Below, piece by piece: positions 1 through 8,366 of a stretch of 64,000 nucleotides of DNA; positions within the stretch are counted from its first letter, which is position 1; each line of letters opens with the position of its first letter. Position numbers and translations under genes: made by a program. The notes under the pieces are model-generated. The model saw only the letters and a program-made list of their open reading frames with translations, was not told where the DNA came from and searched no databases. The stretch covers positions 1 to 64,000 of the forward strand of contig QOCQ01000005.1 of assembly GCA_003574685.1 (NCBI GenBank). The letters run 5' to 3'. The stretch comes from Rhodospirillaceae bacterium SYSU D60007 (GTDB lineage Bacteria > Pseudomonadota > Alphaproteobacteria > Reyranellales > Reyranellaceae).

Positions 1-162
1 GGACACGTAGACAGGTGTGGACACGTAGACAGGTGTGGACACGTAGACAGGTGTGGACACGTAGACAGGTGTGGACACGTAGACAGGTGTGGACACGTAG
101 ACAGGTGTGGACACGTAGGACAGGTGGAGACACTGGGAGACAGGTGGAGACACGGAGACAGC
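1..162. repeat. 18-bp tandem minisatellite, truncated by the window edge
   Basis: Six perfect head-to-tail copies of ggacacgtagacaggtgt start at 1, 19, 37, 55, 73 and 91. Degenerate units (ggacaggtggagacac type) follow to about 162. The array probably continues left of the window. A related array with the same gacaggtgtggacacgta core lies at 50842-51034. The open frames running through it are low-complexity and not genes. Bases 163-254 hold nothing recognisable. Confidence 0.9.
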
Positions 163-254
163 CGGTGACGCCGTTTAGGGACACCTTGAGACAGATAGCA
201 CAGCCGGCGACACCAGGATCAGGCGCGGAGCGAGCTGTTTGCCTCAGTGTTTGC

Positions 255-378
255 GTCGTCCTGAGCGAAACGAAGGACCCTGCGGTGGTTCGGATAGGAC
301 TGGCAGAATCGGTGATTCGCCGCCACCAGCGTTCACGGCTGGGACGACCGCAAGGTCCTTCGCTTCGCTCAGGACGAC
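255..378. repeat. Inverted repeat, 'cctgagcgaa' family
   Basis: An arm reading gtcgtcctgagcgaa at 255 returns in inverted form as ttcgcttcgctcaggacgac ending at 378, separated by about 70 bp of unique sequence. Such long imperfect hairpins are common intergenic repeats in alphaproteobacteria. A relative with the core cccgagcgaagcgaggg lies at 21528-21614. It lies just beyond the 3' end of the HxlR gene. Confidence 0.75.
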
Positions 379-402
379 GGCAATTCGCCGGATGACCGTT
401 TA

Positions 403-431
403 CTATTCATAATATATAGCATTATGGATAG
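403..431. promoter_or_regulatory. AT-rich near-perfect palindrome (possible operator)
   Basis: ctattcataat (403-413) and attatggatag (421-431) are inverted copies with one mismatch and a 7-bp spacer, in a sharply AT-rich pocket of an otherwise GC-rich window. It sits 12 bp past the stop of the HxlR regulator. HxlR dimers bind AT-rich palindromes, so this may be an operator for a leftward promoter beyond the window. It could instead act as a terminator. No gene start is seen next to it. Confidence 0.35.
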
Positions 432-442
432 TCAAGGCCGGA

Positions 443-967
443 TCAGCCGCGCGAGACGCGGCGGGTGGTGGCGCGTTCGAAGGCGAGCCGCTCGAAGAAG
501 CGGCGGGTTTCGGGCGTGGCGCCTTCGCCGGCAACGGCGCGCACGCTGCTGAGATCAAGCCGCCGGCCGCTGGGCAGATCGACCAGCGCCGGTTCGATCC
601 GGCGGCCGGTGGCGATGTTCTCCAGCTCCATCGGCCGGCCGTCCTGCACCGCGGCCCCGAAGCGGTCGCCCCATTCCTTCAGGCCGACGATCACCGGGAA
701 CAGGGCGGCGCCCTTGTCGCTCAGCCGGTATTCGTAGCGCACCGGCCGCTGCTGGTAGGCGATGCGCCGGAAGACGCCGGCCTCGACCAGCGCCTTCAGC
801 CGGGCCGTCAACACGTTGCGCGCGATACCGAGATTGGCCTGGAACTCGTCGAAGCGGCGCACGCCATACATTGCATCCCGCAGGATCAGAAGCGTCCACG
901 GATCGCCGACCACGTCGAGCGCGGCGGCAATCGAGCAATTCATGTGGGCAAAAGACGTGCGTCGCAT
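443..967 (-). CDS. HxlR-family winged-helix transcriptional regulator
   Basis: A 174-residue regulator of the HxlR/MarR-like family: small cytosolic DNA-binding dimers that often sense electrophiles or redox changes. The N-terminus has the family motif around Cys11 (CSIAAALDVVGDPWTLLILRD region) followed by a winged helix (about 15-105: RFDEFQANLGIARNVLTARL as recognition region, then a wing rich in Arg and Tyr). The C-terminal ~60 residues are a variable tail. An in-frame upstream ATG at 1027 would add 20 Pro/Arg-rich residues that family members lack, so 967 is preferred. Target genes are unknown. An AT-rich palindrome at 403-431 just downstream is a candidate binding site. Confidence 0.9.
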   Translation of the reverse strand: MRRTSFAHMNCSIAAALDVVGDPWTLLILRDAMYGVRRFDEFQANLGIARNVLTARLKALVEAGVFRRIAYQQRPVRYEYRLSDKGAALFPVIVGLKEWGDRFGAAVQDGRPMELENIATGRRIEPALVDLPSGRRLDLSSVRAVAGEGATPETRRFFERLAFERATTRRVSRG

Positions 968-1037
968 GCGCGCGAGTATACGACGGGGCGGCAGGGGTGC
1001 AATTGGCCGGCCCGGCACGCCGGCCATTCATGCACCA

Positions 1038-2228
1038 TCATGCGACGGTGAAAATCTCTACCGGTTCGGGCACGCCGCGCAGGCGATGACGACCCAGCGA
1101 GCGCATCGGCCGCGGACAGACTCGATGGAAGTCGGCCGAGGCCAGCACCGGCGCGCGCAGCACCTTGGTGAGACCCTCCAGCCGCGCGCATCGGTTGACG
1201 GCCGGGCCGATGACGGTGAAATCAAGCCGCTCTGCGGTGCCCACGTTGCCGAACGTCACCGGGCCGACATGCAGGCCGACACCGAAGCGGATCGGCTCGC
1301 GGCCTGCCTCGACGCGGCCGGCATTCACTTCCTCGATCGCCGACAGCGCATCGCGCGCCGCGTCAATGGCGCCCGCGGTGGCTTCCGGCAGGAACATGGC
1401 ATCGAGCACCGGAAAGATCGCCATTACGCCATCGCCGATGAACTTCAGGATTTCGCCACCGTGATTCTTGAGGGCAATGCCGATCGCCTCGAAGTACATG
1501 TTCACCATGTCCAGCAGCTCATCGGCCGGCAGGCGCTCGTTGAGACCGGTGAAGTCGCGCAGATCGGAGAACCACAGCACGGCATTGATGCGATCGCCAT
1601 CGCCGCGCCGGATCAGGCCGTGCAGGATGCGCTGGCCTGTCTCCCGCCCGAGATAGGTCTCGATCACGGTCGAGGCGATCAGCCGGTTGATGTGCATTTC
1701 GATCACGGCGCCGATGAGGTCGGGCAGCAGCGCCAGGTCGGCCAAGTCGGCATCGCTGAAGCCCGATGGCCGGTCGGTGGCGAAGGTGATGATGGGATTC
1801 GGCCTGCCGTCGCCGACCCGTATCGCCAGGCCGAAATAGTCGGTGCCGCCCGCGGCTTTCACCTCATGCAGGACAAGATGGTGCCCGTCGTTGAGGTCGT
1901 GCAGCCGGTAACGCACCGCGCTGCCACACTCGCGGATCTCCTGGACAGGGCTGCCGACATAGGCCGGTGACAGCTCGATGCCGTGCCGGCGCGGAATCTC
2001 CATCACCCGCACCTCCTGGTCGCGCTGCCAGACCAGCCCCATGGCCTGAAGCTGCGGGTGCATGAGCTGCATGCCGAGATAGACCCGCCATACCGGAATG
2101 CCGGCGCCCACGATGCGGTCCATCAGCGCGGCAAGGAAACGCTGCAGCCCCGCCTCGAGCCGCCCCTCGCGCGCGATCCAGTCGGCAACCGGCCCGAGCC
2201 GGCCTGCCGTGCCGGGCATGACATCCAT
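1038..2228 (-). CDS. Class III adenylate/guanylate cyclase
   Basis: A 396-residue soluble protein with a C-terminal class III cyclase catalytic domain (about 213-345) that makes cAMP or cGMP from NTP. The metal-binding motif FSDLRDFT places Asp222 and Asp266 (IGDGVMAIF) as the two metal ligands. The later GLHVGPVTFGNVG and VIGPAVNRCARLE stretches match the dimer active site. The N-terminal ~200 residues resemble a sensory domain seen in other proteobacterial cyclases, with no membrane segment. Substrate base cannot be decided by eye. It is separated from HxlR by 70 bp in the same orientation and probably has its own promoter. Confidence 0.9.
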   Translation of the reverse strand: MDVMPGTAGRLGPVADWIAREGRLEAGLQRFLAALMDRIVGAGIPVWRVYLGMQLMHPQLQAMGLVWQRDQEVRVMEIPRRHGIELSPAYVGSPVQEIRECGSAVRYRLHDLNDGHHLVLHEVKAAGGTDYFGLAIRVGDGRPNPIITFATDRPSGFSDADLADLALLPDLIGAVIEMHINRLIASTVIETYLGRETGQRILHGLIRRGDGDRINAVLWFSDLRDFTGLNERLPADELLDMVNMYFEAIGIALKNHGGEILKFIGDGVMAIFPVLDAMFLPEATAGAIDAARDALSAIEEVNAGRVEAGREPIRFGVGLHVGPVTFGNVGTAERLDFTVIGPAVNRCARLEGLTKVLRAPVLASADFHRVCPRPMRSLGRHRLRGVPEPVEIFTVA

Positions 2229-2325
2229 CGCAAGCCACCTCCGCGCGCGTGGTTAGCACAGGACGAAAGCAGGTTCGAGGTGAAGCGCCTTGCGCGGCAG
2301 AACTCGAAGCCGCGGGCAGATTATG

Positions 2326-2410
2326 CTTCATGGTGAGCCTGTCGAACCATGAAGCGACCCGCAGGGCGGCCGTGCCGACGCCTTCATGGTTCGACAGGCT
2401 CACCATGAAG
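2326..2410. repeat. Inverted repeat, 'cttcatggttcgac' family
   Basis: cttcatggtgagcctgtcga (2326 onward) is mirrored by tcgacaggctcaccatgaag ending at 2410, with a 27-bp middle. The same arms occur at 9131-9220 and 12563-12670, each between leftward genes. Here it lies between the SDR and cyclase genes and ends one base before the SDR stop codon. It may form an RNA hairpin. Confidence 0.85.
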
Positions 2411-2411
2411 G

Positions 2412-3302
2412 CTAACCCGCCAGTACAGCCTGCGATTCCTCGTTGGCGGTGCGGTAGGCGGTGTTGGTGGTGAGGTCGGCGATCCTGTCGATGTTGGCGG
2501 CGACATCGTCGATGGTGGGCTGGCCGGGAATGCGCACGCCCGGGCCTTCGCGGAACTCCACGCGCGAGAAATAGCCGACGCCCGCCGCCCAGATCTCGCC
2601 GGTGCGGGTGCACTGCTCGCTGCAGAGATAGCCCACCATCGGCGACACCAGCTCGGGCTTCATGCGTGCGATCAGCTCCGGCGGCATCAGGTCTTCCGTC
2701 ATGCGCGTGCCGGCCACAGGCGCCAGGGAATTCACCATGATGTTGTACTTCTGGCCCTCCAGCCGCAGCGTGTTCATGAACCCGACCAGTGCCAGCTTGG
2801 CAGCAGAATAGTTGGTCTGGCCGAAATTGCCGTACAGCCCCGAGCTGGACGAGGTGAGCACGACCCGGCCATACGCCTTGGCCCGCATGATCGGCCAGGC
2901 GGCGTGCGTGACATACACCGAGCCCATCAGGTGCACCTGCAGGACGAACAGGAAATCGTCCATCGACATGTTGGGAAACGACTTGTCCCGCAAGATGCCG
3001 GCGTTGTTCACGACGATATCGACGGTGCCGTACGCATCCATCGCCGTCTTCACGATATTGGCCGCTGCCGCCTGCTCGGCGACGCTGTCGTAATTGGCCA
3101 CGGCCTGCCCGCCGGCGGCCTTGATCTCGGCCACGACCTTGTCGGCGACGGCATTGTCGCCGCCGCGCCCGTCACGCGCGCCGCCGGGATCGTTCACCAC
3201 GACTTTCGCGCCGCGCGAGGCCAGCAGCAGCGCATGCGCGCGACCAAGGCCGTTGCCGGCGCCCGTCACGATGGCGACGCGGTTGTCGAAGCGGATGGTC
3301 AT
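2412..3302 (-). CDS. SDR oxidoreductase, MFE-2 (HSD17B4)-like 3-hydroxyacyl-CoA dehydrogenase type
   Basis: A 296-residue short-chain dehydrogenase/reductase. Rossmann motif TGAGNGLG lies at about 14-21, the NNAG motif follows with ILRD, and the catalytic Ser and YSAAK are in SSSSGLYGNFGQTNYSAAK. The long insert after the first strand (NDPGGARDGRGGDNAVADKV) and the 'ILRDKSF' stretch are typical of the D-3-hydroxyacyl-CoA dehydrogenase domain of multifunctional enzyme 2, so the likely job is NAD(P)-linked oxidation in fatty-acyl or steroid side-chain beta-oxidation. A ~60-residue C-terminal tail extends beyond the basic fold. It stands alone, and the substrate is not predictable. Confidence 0.85.
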   Translation of the reverse strand: MTIRFDNRVAIVTGAGNGLGRAHALLLASRGAKVVVNDPGGARDGRGGDNAVADKVVAEIKAAGGQAVANYDSVAEQAAAANIVKTAMDAYGTVDIVVNNAGILRDKSFPNMSMDDFLFVLQVHLMGSVYVTHAAWPIMRAKAYGRVVLTSSSSGLYGNFGQTNYSAAKLALVGFMNTLRLEGQKYNIMVNSLAPVAGTRMTEDLMPPELIARMKPELVSPMVGYLCSEQCTRTGEIWAAGVGYFSRVEFREGPGVRIPGQPTIDDVAANIDRIADLTTNTAYRTANEESQAVLAG

Positions 3303-3363
3303 GGTGCTCTCCCGGCATGAGGGACATCAGGGGCACCGGTTTTTCCACGCGGCGCGCCGCCGC

Positions 3364-5241
3364 TCAAGCCCTCGATCGCCGGCGGCGGCCGCCAAAAAGG
3401 TTCAGCAGCCGGCGCTCCGTCGCCGAAGGGGCAGCCGGGCGCGCAGTCGATGACCGCTTGCGCACGAGGCGGGCGCCCTCGGCCCCGCGCACCAGCATCA
3501 GGGTCCGGTCGTGATAGTCCTCGAGCCCCGGCCGGTGACCGATGCTGATGACGGCCGCTTCCGGAAGCTCGGTGCGCAACAGCGCCATCAGCATCGCCTG
3601 GTTCTCCTCGTCGAGGGCCGCCGTGGCCTCGTCCATCACGATCCAGCTCGGCCGCTGCAACAGCAGCCGGGCGAATGCCAGCTTCTGCTGTTCGCCGCCC
3701 GAGAGGATGTGATCCCAGCGCGCCTCCTCGTCGAGCCGGTCGGTCAGATTGGCCAGCTCGACACGCGCCAGCACTGATCGCAGCATCTCGTCGTCGAAGG
3801 CGTCCGGCGGCGACGGATACGCCAGCGCGGCGCGCAACGTGCCGAGCGGGATATAGGGCCGCTGCGGCAGGAACATGAAGCGGCTGTCCGGCGGCAAGGC
3901 GATGCTCCCCTGCCCCCACGGCCACAGCCCCGCGATGGCCCGCATGAGCGTGCTCTTGCCGACGCCGGACTCGCCTGTCACCAGCACACGTTCGCCCGGC
4001 CGGATCTCGCCATCCGCGCTGCTGACAACGACCGATCCGTCGGGATAGGCGATGTCGAGCTTGCGCAGTTGCAGCGACGCCTTGTCGTTCTCAATCAGCG
4101 CGATCCCCTCGCCCTGGGTCGTGTCCCGGTCGCGATCGAGGGCCGCAAGGGCATGGCGCAGGCCCGCGACGCGCTGCACGCAGGCCGACCACTCCGTGTA
4201 GCGCGAGAAATTGTCGACGAACCAGGAAAGTGCGCGTTGCACCTGGGCGAAGGCGCCGACCACCTGCATCAGCCCGCCCAGCGCGATGGCGCCGCTGAAA
4301 TACTGCGGCGCAGCCACCAGCACAGGCACGAAGGAGGCCAGGAGCGTGTAGCCGGTGGACAGCGCCGTCATGTCGCGCAGCCGCGCGATCATCTGCCGCC
4401 AGATGGCCACAACGCGATCGAAACCGCTGTCCAGCCCGGCGCGTTCGTCGCGTTCACCGCGCGAGAGGGCAATGGCCTCGGACTCTTCGCGCACGCGCAC
4501 CAGCCGGAAACGGAAATCGCCCTCGCGCGCCCACCGATTCATGTTGATGCGCACCAGCGGCAGACCCAGCCAGAAGACCATCAGCGAGCCGATGCCGGCA
4601 TAGAGCAATGCAAGCCACACCATGTAGCCTGGAATGTCGGCAGAGATCCCCGCCACGGTGAAGGAAAGCGTGCCGGAGATGGACCACAGGATGCCGATGA
4701 AGGTCAGCAGCAGCAGGAGATTCTCGGCGATGCCCTCGGCGAAATTTACCGCGTTCTCGCTTGCCAGCCTGACGTCGTCGGCAATGCGCTGGTCGGGATT
4801 GTCGTGCTCGCCATCCATGAACTTGAGCTGGTAGTGCCGCCCGGCATCGACCCAGTATCCGATCAGGTCGCGCGTGATCCACTGGCGCCACGATACCTGC
4901 AGGTTCATCCGCATGTGCAGTTGCAGCGTGGCCACGGCAATCGAGGCCGCCACCCAGCCGAGATAGATCACCGACTGGCGCCAGAATTCGCTCGCGTCCT
5001 TTCGCTCCAGCGCATTGAAGAAATCGACGTGCCAGAAATTGATCTGCGCCTGGACCCAGGTCTGGCCGCAAACCAGCAGCAGGAGCCCCCCGACGACGGC
5101 ACGGCGGGTCCATCGCCGCTCGCCACCAAAAAAGCCGCGCGCCAGCGACCACCAGGCCACGATCGTCGAAGAGCCCGGCCCCGGCACATCGCCACTGCCC
5201 GCGGGCCCCTCGGCGGGCTCCGGCGTGGATGCGCTCTCCAT
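3364..5241 (-). CDS. SbmA/BacA-YddA type ABC transporter (fused permease and ATPase)
   Basis: A 625-residue half-transporter: N-terminal membrane domain (about 45-390, several hydrophobic helices beginning RRAVVGGLLLLVCG) of the ABC_membrane_2/SbmA type, then an ATPase domain. Walker A GESGVGKST is at 423-431, signature LSGGEQQ at 513-519, Walker B WIVMDEATAALD at 533-544 and the H-loop His at about 569. Relatives import peptides, vitamin B12 or very-long-chain fatty acids; the substrate here is unknown. An in-frame ATG-less extension to 5499 would overlap the rightward gene at 5354, so the ATG at 5241 is chosen. The Arg-rich C-terminal tail (RRRRSRA) is unusual. Confidence 0.88.
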   Translation of the reverse strand: MESASTPEPAEGPAGSGDVPGPGSSTIVAWWSLARGFFGGERRWTRRAVVGGLLLLVCGQTWVQAQINFWHVDFFNALERKDASEFWRQSVIYLGWVAASIAVATLQLHMRMNLQVSWRQWITRDLIGYWVDAGRHYQLKFMDGEHDNPDQRIADDVRLASENAVNFAEGIAENLLLLLTFIGILWSISGTLSFTVAGISADIPGYMVWLALLYAGIGSLMVFWLGLPLVRINMNRWAREGDFRFRLVRVREESEAIALSRGERDERAGLDSGFDRVVAIWRQMIARLRDMTALSTGYTLLASFVPVLVAAPQYFSGAIALGGLMQVVGAFAQVQRALSWFVDNFSRYTEWSACVQRVAGLRHALAALDRDRDTTQGEGIALIENDKASLQLRKLDIAYPDGSVVVSSADGEIRPGERVLVTGESGVGKSTLMRAIAGLWPWGQGSIALPPDSRFMFLPQRPYIPLGTLRAALAYPSPPDAFDDEMLRSVLARVELANLTDRLDEEARWDHILSGGEQQKLAFARLLLQRPSWIVMDEATAALDEENQAMLMALLRTELPEAAVISIGHRPGLEDYHDRTLMLVRGAEGARLVRKRSSTARPAAPSATERRLLNLFGGRRRRSRA

Positions 5242-5353
5242 TGCTGTCTTACCTCGGGTTTGTGGGCCGCAGTCGGAGTCGGTCCGGCCGGGCCGCGCGC
5301 CATGGTAAAACGGCAATGAGAACCGCAGGTTCCGGCACCGGAAAGGGAGAGAC

Positions 5354-6466
5354 ATGTCCGACACGACCATCGCCGCGCTGCGCACGACGCTGCTGGAGAT
5401 TCCCTGGGCGGGCGAGCCGCCGGCCAACGGCATCATGCCGCCCACCCATCGCACGCTGCTGGTGCTGGAGATCGAGACGAAGGCCGGGCTGGTGGGCATG
5501 GGCTATCTTCAGCCCCTGCGCGGCGGCATGGAGACGCTCGACGCCTGCCTGCGCGAGATGATCGCGCCCATGGTGCTGGGGCGCGACGCTACGGAGATCG
5601 AGGCGATCTGGCAGGCGCTCTGGCGCGGCACCTACTGGATGGGTCGCGGCGGTGTCGCCACCTTCGCACAGTCAGCGGTCGACATCGCGCTGTGGGATAT
5701 TGTGGGCAAGCGTGCCGGCCTGCCCCTCTATCGTCTGTGGGGCGCATCGCGCGCCGAAGTCCCCGCCTACGGTTCGGGCGTCTGGCGCGGACTGGGCCGC
5801 GACGGCATGATCGACAAGGCCCGCCGCTTCACCGCCATGGGCCTCAAGGCCATCAAGATGCAGGCGGCGCACATCCGGCCCTGGCGCGAGGACGTGAAGA
5901 ACGTGCGCGCCATGCGCGATGCGCTGGGGCCTGACATCGAGATCATGATCGACGTCAACATGGGCTGGACGGCCGATACCGCGATCCAGGCCGGGCGCTA
6001 CTTCGACGAGCTCGATGTCTACTGGCTGGAGGAGCCGGTGGTGTGCGAGGACTTCTCGGGCTACCGGCGGGTGGCGCAGGCGCTGAAGACGCGCGTGGTC
6101 GGCGGCGAAAGCCATTTCACCCGCTTCGACCTGCGGCCCTTCTTCGAGCATCCCTCGACGCCGATCCTGCAGCCCGATCCGATGCGCGGCGGGCTCACCG
6201 AGCTGCGCAAGATCGCGGCCATTGCCGACACATGGGGCATCCAGATCGCACCGCACCTCTTCCACGAGCTGCTGGTGCACGTGCTGTGCTCGATCCCCAA
6301 CGCCAACTACGCCGAATACATGGACTGGAACGACGACCTTTGGGTCACGCCAGCCATTCCGGTGAACGGCACGCTGCGGCCGCGCGAGGAGCCCGGCCAC
6401 GGCCTGCGGTTCAAGCCGGAGATCCTGAAGGACTGCCGCACCGGCGGATTCGAGGTCAAGGCGTGA
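5354..6466 (+). CDS. Mandelate racemase/muconate lactonizing enzyme family (enolase superfamily)
   Basis: A 370-residue enolase-superfamily enzyme: N-terminal capping domain (1-125) and a TIM barrel. Metal ligands are Asp200 (MIDVNMGW), Glu226 (YWLEEP) and Glu252 (GGESHF). The His301/Asp275 dyad (IAPHLFHE, LQPDPMRGG) and Glu321 align with the mandelate racemase acid/base side. The usual KxK on the sixth-strand side reads Lys168-Met-Gln170, so the second, catalytic lysine is replaced by Gln. That argues against true mandelate racemase and for a dehydratase-like or divergent reaction. An excellent ribosome site (gaaagggagag) precedes the ATG. Divergent from the ABC transporter, sharing a 112-bp promoter region. 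Confidence 0.88.
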   Translation: MSDTTIAALRTTLLEIPWAGEPPANGIMPPTHRTLLVLEIETKAGLVGMGYLQPLRGGMETLDACLREMIAPMVLGRDATEIEAIWQALWRGTYWMGRGGVATFAQSAVDIALWDIVGKRAGLPLYRLWGASRAEVPAYGSGVWRGLGRDGMIDKARRFTAMGLKAIKMQAAHIRPWREDVKNVRAMRDALGPDIEIMIDVNMGWTADTAIQAGRYFDELDVYWLEEPVVCEDFSGYRRVAQALKTRVVGGESHFTRFDLRPFFEHPSTPILQPDPMRGGLTELRKIAAIADTWGIQIAPHLFHELLVHVLCSIPNANYAEYMDWNDDLWVTPAIPVNGTLRPREEPGHGLRFKPEILKDCRTGGFEVKA

Positions 6467-6489
6467 AGCCCGCGCATACGTGTCTCCTG

Positions 6490-6613
6490 CCTTCCCCCGG
6501 AGGGGGAAGGTGGCGCGCAGCGCCGGAAGGGGGATGCCTCAACCAGCACGACGCCGCAGGTGTTGGACCATCCCCCTTCCGCCCTTCGGGCACCTTCCCC
6601 CTCCGGGGGAAGG
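6490..6613. repeat. GC-rich double-hairpin intergenic repeat, family A copy 1
   Basis: ccttcccccggagggggaag opens the element, followed by a ggcgcgcagcgcc stem and gaagggggatg. After a short unique middle the whole outer half returns inverted (catcccccttccg ... ccctccgggggaagg). Five more copies occur in this window at 24862, 30958, 51036, 57972 and 61002. It lies between two convergent genes. Confidence 0.9.
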
Positions 6614-6620
6614 ACCAAGA

Positions 6621-7034
6621 TTACGGCTCGACGATCACCATCCACATGACGCCGAAGCGGTCGGCGACCATGCCGAAGCAGGGCGAGAAGAAGGTCTTGC
6701 CCAGCGGCATCTCGACCCGGCCGCCGTCGCTCAGCGCAGAGAACATGCGCTGGGCCTCGCCCTGGTCGGCGGCGCTCACCGAGAGCGCAAAGCCCTGGAA
6801 ATTCGTCTTGCCGCTGCAGCCGCCATCGGATGCCATCACGACCGTATTGCCGATCCGGAAGCTGGCGTGCATGACCTTGTTTTCCGATCCGGGCGGAACC
6901 ATGCCCGGCGGCGGCGGCTCGGGGCTGTCCTTGAAGCGCATGAGCATCTCGACCTCGGCGCCGAGCGCCTTGCGGTAGAATTCGATGGCCTCTTCGGCAC
7001 GGCCGTCGAAAAACAGATAAGGCTGGACTGGCAT
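6621..7034 (-). CDS. PhnB-like VOC-superfamily protein
   Basis: A 137-residue protein of the glyoxalase/VOC fold in the PhnB-like (3-demethylubiquinone methyltransferase-like) subfamily. Marks are the N-terminal QPYLFFDGRAEEAIEFYRKA, the central KVMHASFRIGNTVVMASDG strand pair and the C-terminal FGMVADRFGVMWMV. Most relatives have no proven activity; some are linked to phosphonate or methyl-transfer chemistry. A ribosome site (aaggagttcccc) precedes the ATG. It is convergent with the enolase-superfamily gene across a hairpin repeat. No operon partner is evident. Confidence 0.88.
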   Translation of the reverse strand: MPVQPYLFFDGRAEEAIEFYRKALGAEVEMLMRFKDSPEPPPPGMVPPGSENKVMHASFRIGNTVVMASDGGCSGKTNFQGFALSVSAADQGEAQRMFSALSDGGRVEMPLGKTFFSPCFGMVADRFGVMWMVIVEP

Positions 7035-7136
7035 GGGGAACTCCTTGAGGTTCGGCGCAGCGCTGGCGGATGCGGGCCCCGCGCCGCTGAGGGGCCCCTT
7101 GCGGTATGACGAACGAACGAAGGCGAAACCGACCGG

Positions 7137-7784
7137 CTATTGCGGAAGCATCGCGCGATAGGGTTCCGCTTCCTTCAGGACACGGGCAAACGAGGAACGC
7201 GCCGCGAGGCGAGCCAGATACGCTGCCGCGTTCGCATGCGTCTTGCCAAAGGGCGATACGAGATTGGCATAGTACATCGCCGGTGCGGCGGCGCAGTCGG
7301 CCATGCTGAAGTGATCGCCCGTCGCCCAGGCGCGGCCGGTCATGTCGCGTTCGACCATGTCCAGCGCCGTGCGCAGCAACGCTTTGGCCTCATCCACGCC
7401 CTGCGGATCGCGCTGGTGGGCGGGACGCAGCCGGTCCAACACGATCCTCTGCATCGGTACATTCAGGTAGAGATCGTAGAACCGGTCCTGCAGCCGTGTC
7501 CGCAACGCCGCGTCCGGTTCGGGCGGCAGAAGCGGCGTGCTGCCAGGGTAGCGCTGCGCCAGGTATTCGATGATGATCGTCGACTCGGGCACCAGCCGGT
7601 CCACCGCCTCATCACGCAGCACCGGAAAACGCCCGATCGGCCAGATCTTCCTGAACGCCGTGGCCTCGTCCGGGTCCATCAGGTTGACGATCTGCGGCAC
7701 GAACGGCGTGTCGTTCTCGTAAAGCGCAACAAGCACCTTCTGGCAGAAGGACGAGAGAGGATGAAAATAGAGTCTGAGGGACAT
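7137..7784 (-). CDS. Glutathione S-transferase family protein
   Basis: A 215-residue cytosolic GST: N-terminal thioredoxin-fold domain (1-80, LYFHPLSSFCQKVLVALYEN with Ser/Cys near the usual catalytic position; PVLRDEAVDRLVPESTIIIEYL as cis-Pro and glutathione-binding Glu-Ser) and an all-helical C-terminal domain ending in YLARLAARSSFARVL. It likely conjugates or reduces electrophiles with glutathione. It starts three bases after the natural stop of the SRPBCC gene (7788), so the two are probably cotranscribed leftward. Confidence 0.88.
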   Translation of the reverse strand: MSLRLYFHPLSSFCQKVLVALYENDTPFVPQIVNLMDPDEATAFRKIWPIGRFPVLRDEAVDRLVPESTIIIEYLAQRYPGSTPLLPPEPDAALRTRLQDRFYDLYLNVPMQRIVLDRLRPAHQRDPQGVDEAKALLRTALDMVERDMTGRAWATGDHFSMADCAAAPAMYYANLVSPFGKTHANAAAYLARLAARSSFARVLKEAEPYRAMLPQ

Positions 7785-7813
7785 TGATCACTCCTGTTTC
7801 TCGGCAAGAGCTT

Positions 7814-8341
7814 TCAGGCTGGCAAGTCCCGCTTCGAATTCCTGGCCGACCATGCTGTCGATTCCCACCGCAGGTCCATCACTTTCGTGATCAGCGGGCT
7901 GGGTCCGTACGTCGCCCAGGTAACTAAGGTGACTTCGCCGTTGCGGCGCAGGACGAACTCCGTCGTGTTGCTGGCCTCGAACGGACGAAGAAAGTCGAGC
8001 TTCATGACCACCTTTGACGGTGGTGAGGACTCCGTGATCTCCATGCGACCGGCACCGATGTCATCGTTGCCGTCCCAGGCATAGGCAGCACCCTTGCCGC
8101 TTGCCGGGCCGCTGTAGGTCCGCTTCATGCCGGGATCCTTCTTCTCCCAGGGCGACCACGAGCGATGACGCTGCAATTCGTTGACCAGGGGAAAGATCTT
8201 CTCCGGCGGTGCCTGAATGGCCGTCGTTCGCTCGACGCGGAAGGTATCCGGCCTGGTCGAAGCATACGCGAATACGGCGGCGATCGCGACGACCACAACC
8301 GCGACGATCGCGCCGACAATCCTTATCACTCTCTTCATCAT
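7814..8341 (-). CDS. SRPBCC (polyketide cyclase-like) protein with frameshifted C-terminus
   Basis: A 175-residue open frame: one N-terminal membrane anchor (IVGAIVAVVVVAIAAVFAYA, residues 8-27), then an SRPBCC/Bet v1-like lipid- or ligand-binding domain (RTTAIQAPPEKIFPLVNEL; SWSPWEKKDPGMKRTYSG). After VMDL (about residue 153) the frame reads a non-family tail and stops. Reading one base over restores the expected ending GIDSMVGQEFEAGLASLKAL to a TGA at 7788, three bases before the GST start. A lost G in cggtgggaatc near 7864-7872 explains it. So the ancestral gene is 7788-8341; whether this is a real mutation or a sequencing slip is open. Confidence 0.85.
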   Translation of the reverse strand: MMKRVIRIVGAIVAVVVVAIAAVFAYASTRPDTFRVERTTAIQAPPEKIFPLVNELQRHRSWSPWEKKDPGMKRTYSGPASGKGAAYAWDGNDDIGAGRMEITESSPPSKVVMKLDFLRPFEASNTTEFVLRRNGEVTLVTWATYGPSPLITKVMDLRWESTAWSARNSKRDLPA

Positions 8342-8366
8342 CGCCCTTCTCCCGGTCGTCAGCGGC

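Noticed and set aside
1-162. CRISPR array from regular repeats
   Set aside because: Units are contiguous with no spacers and no cas genes occur nearby.
15-395. 126-residue frame through the minisatellite
   Set aside because: Low-complexity translation of the tandem repeat, no ribosome site and no homologous pattern.
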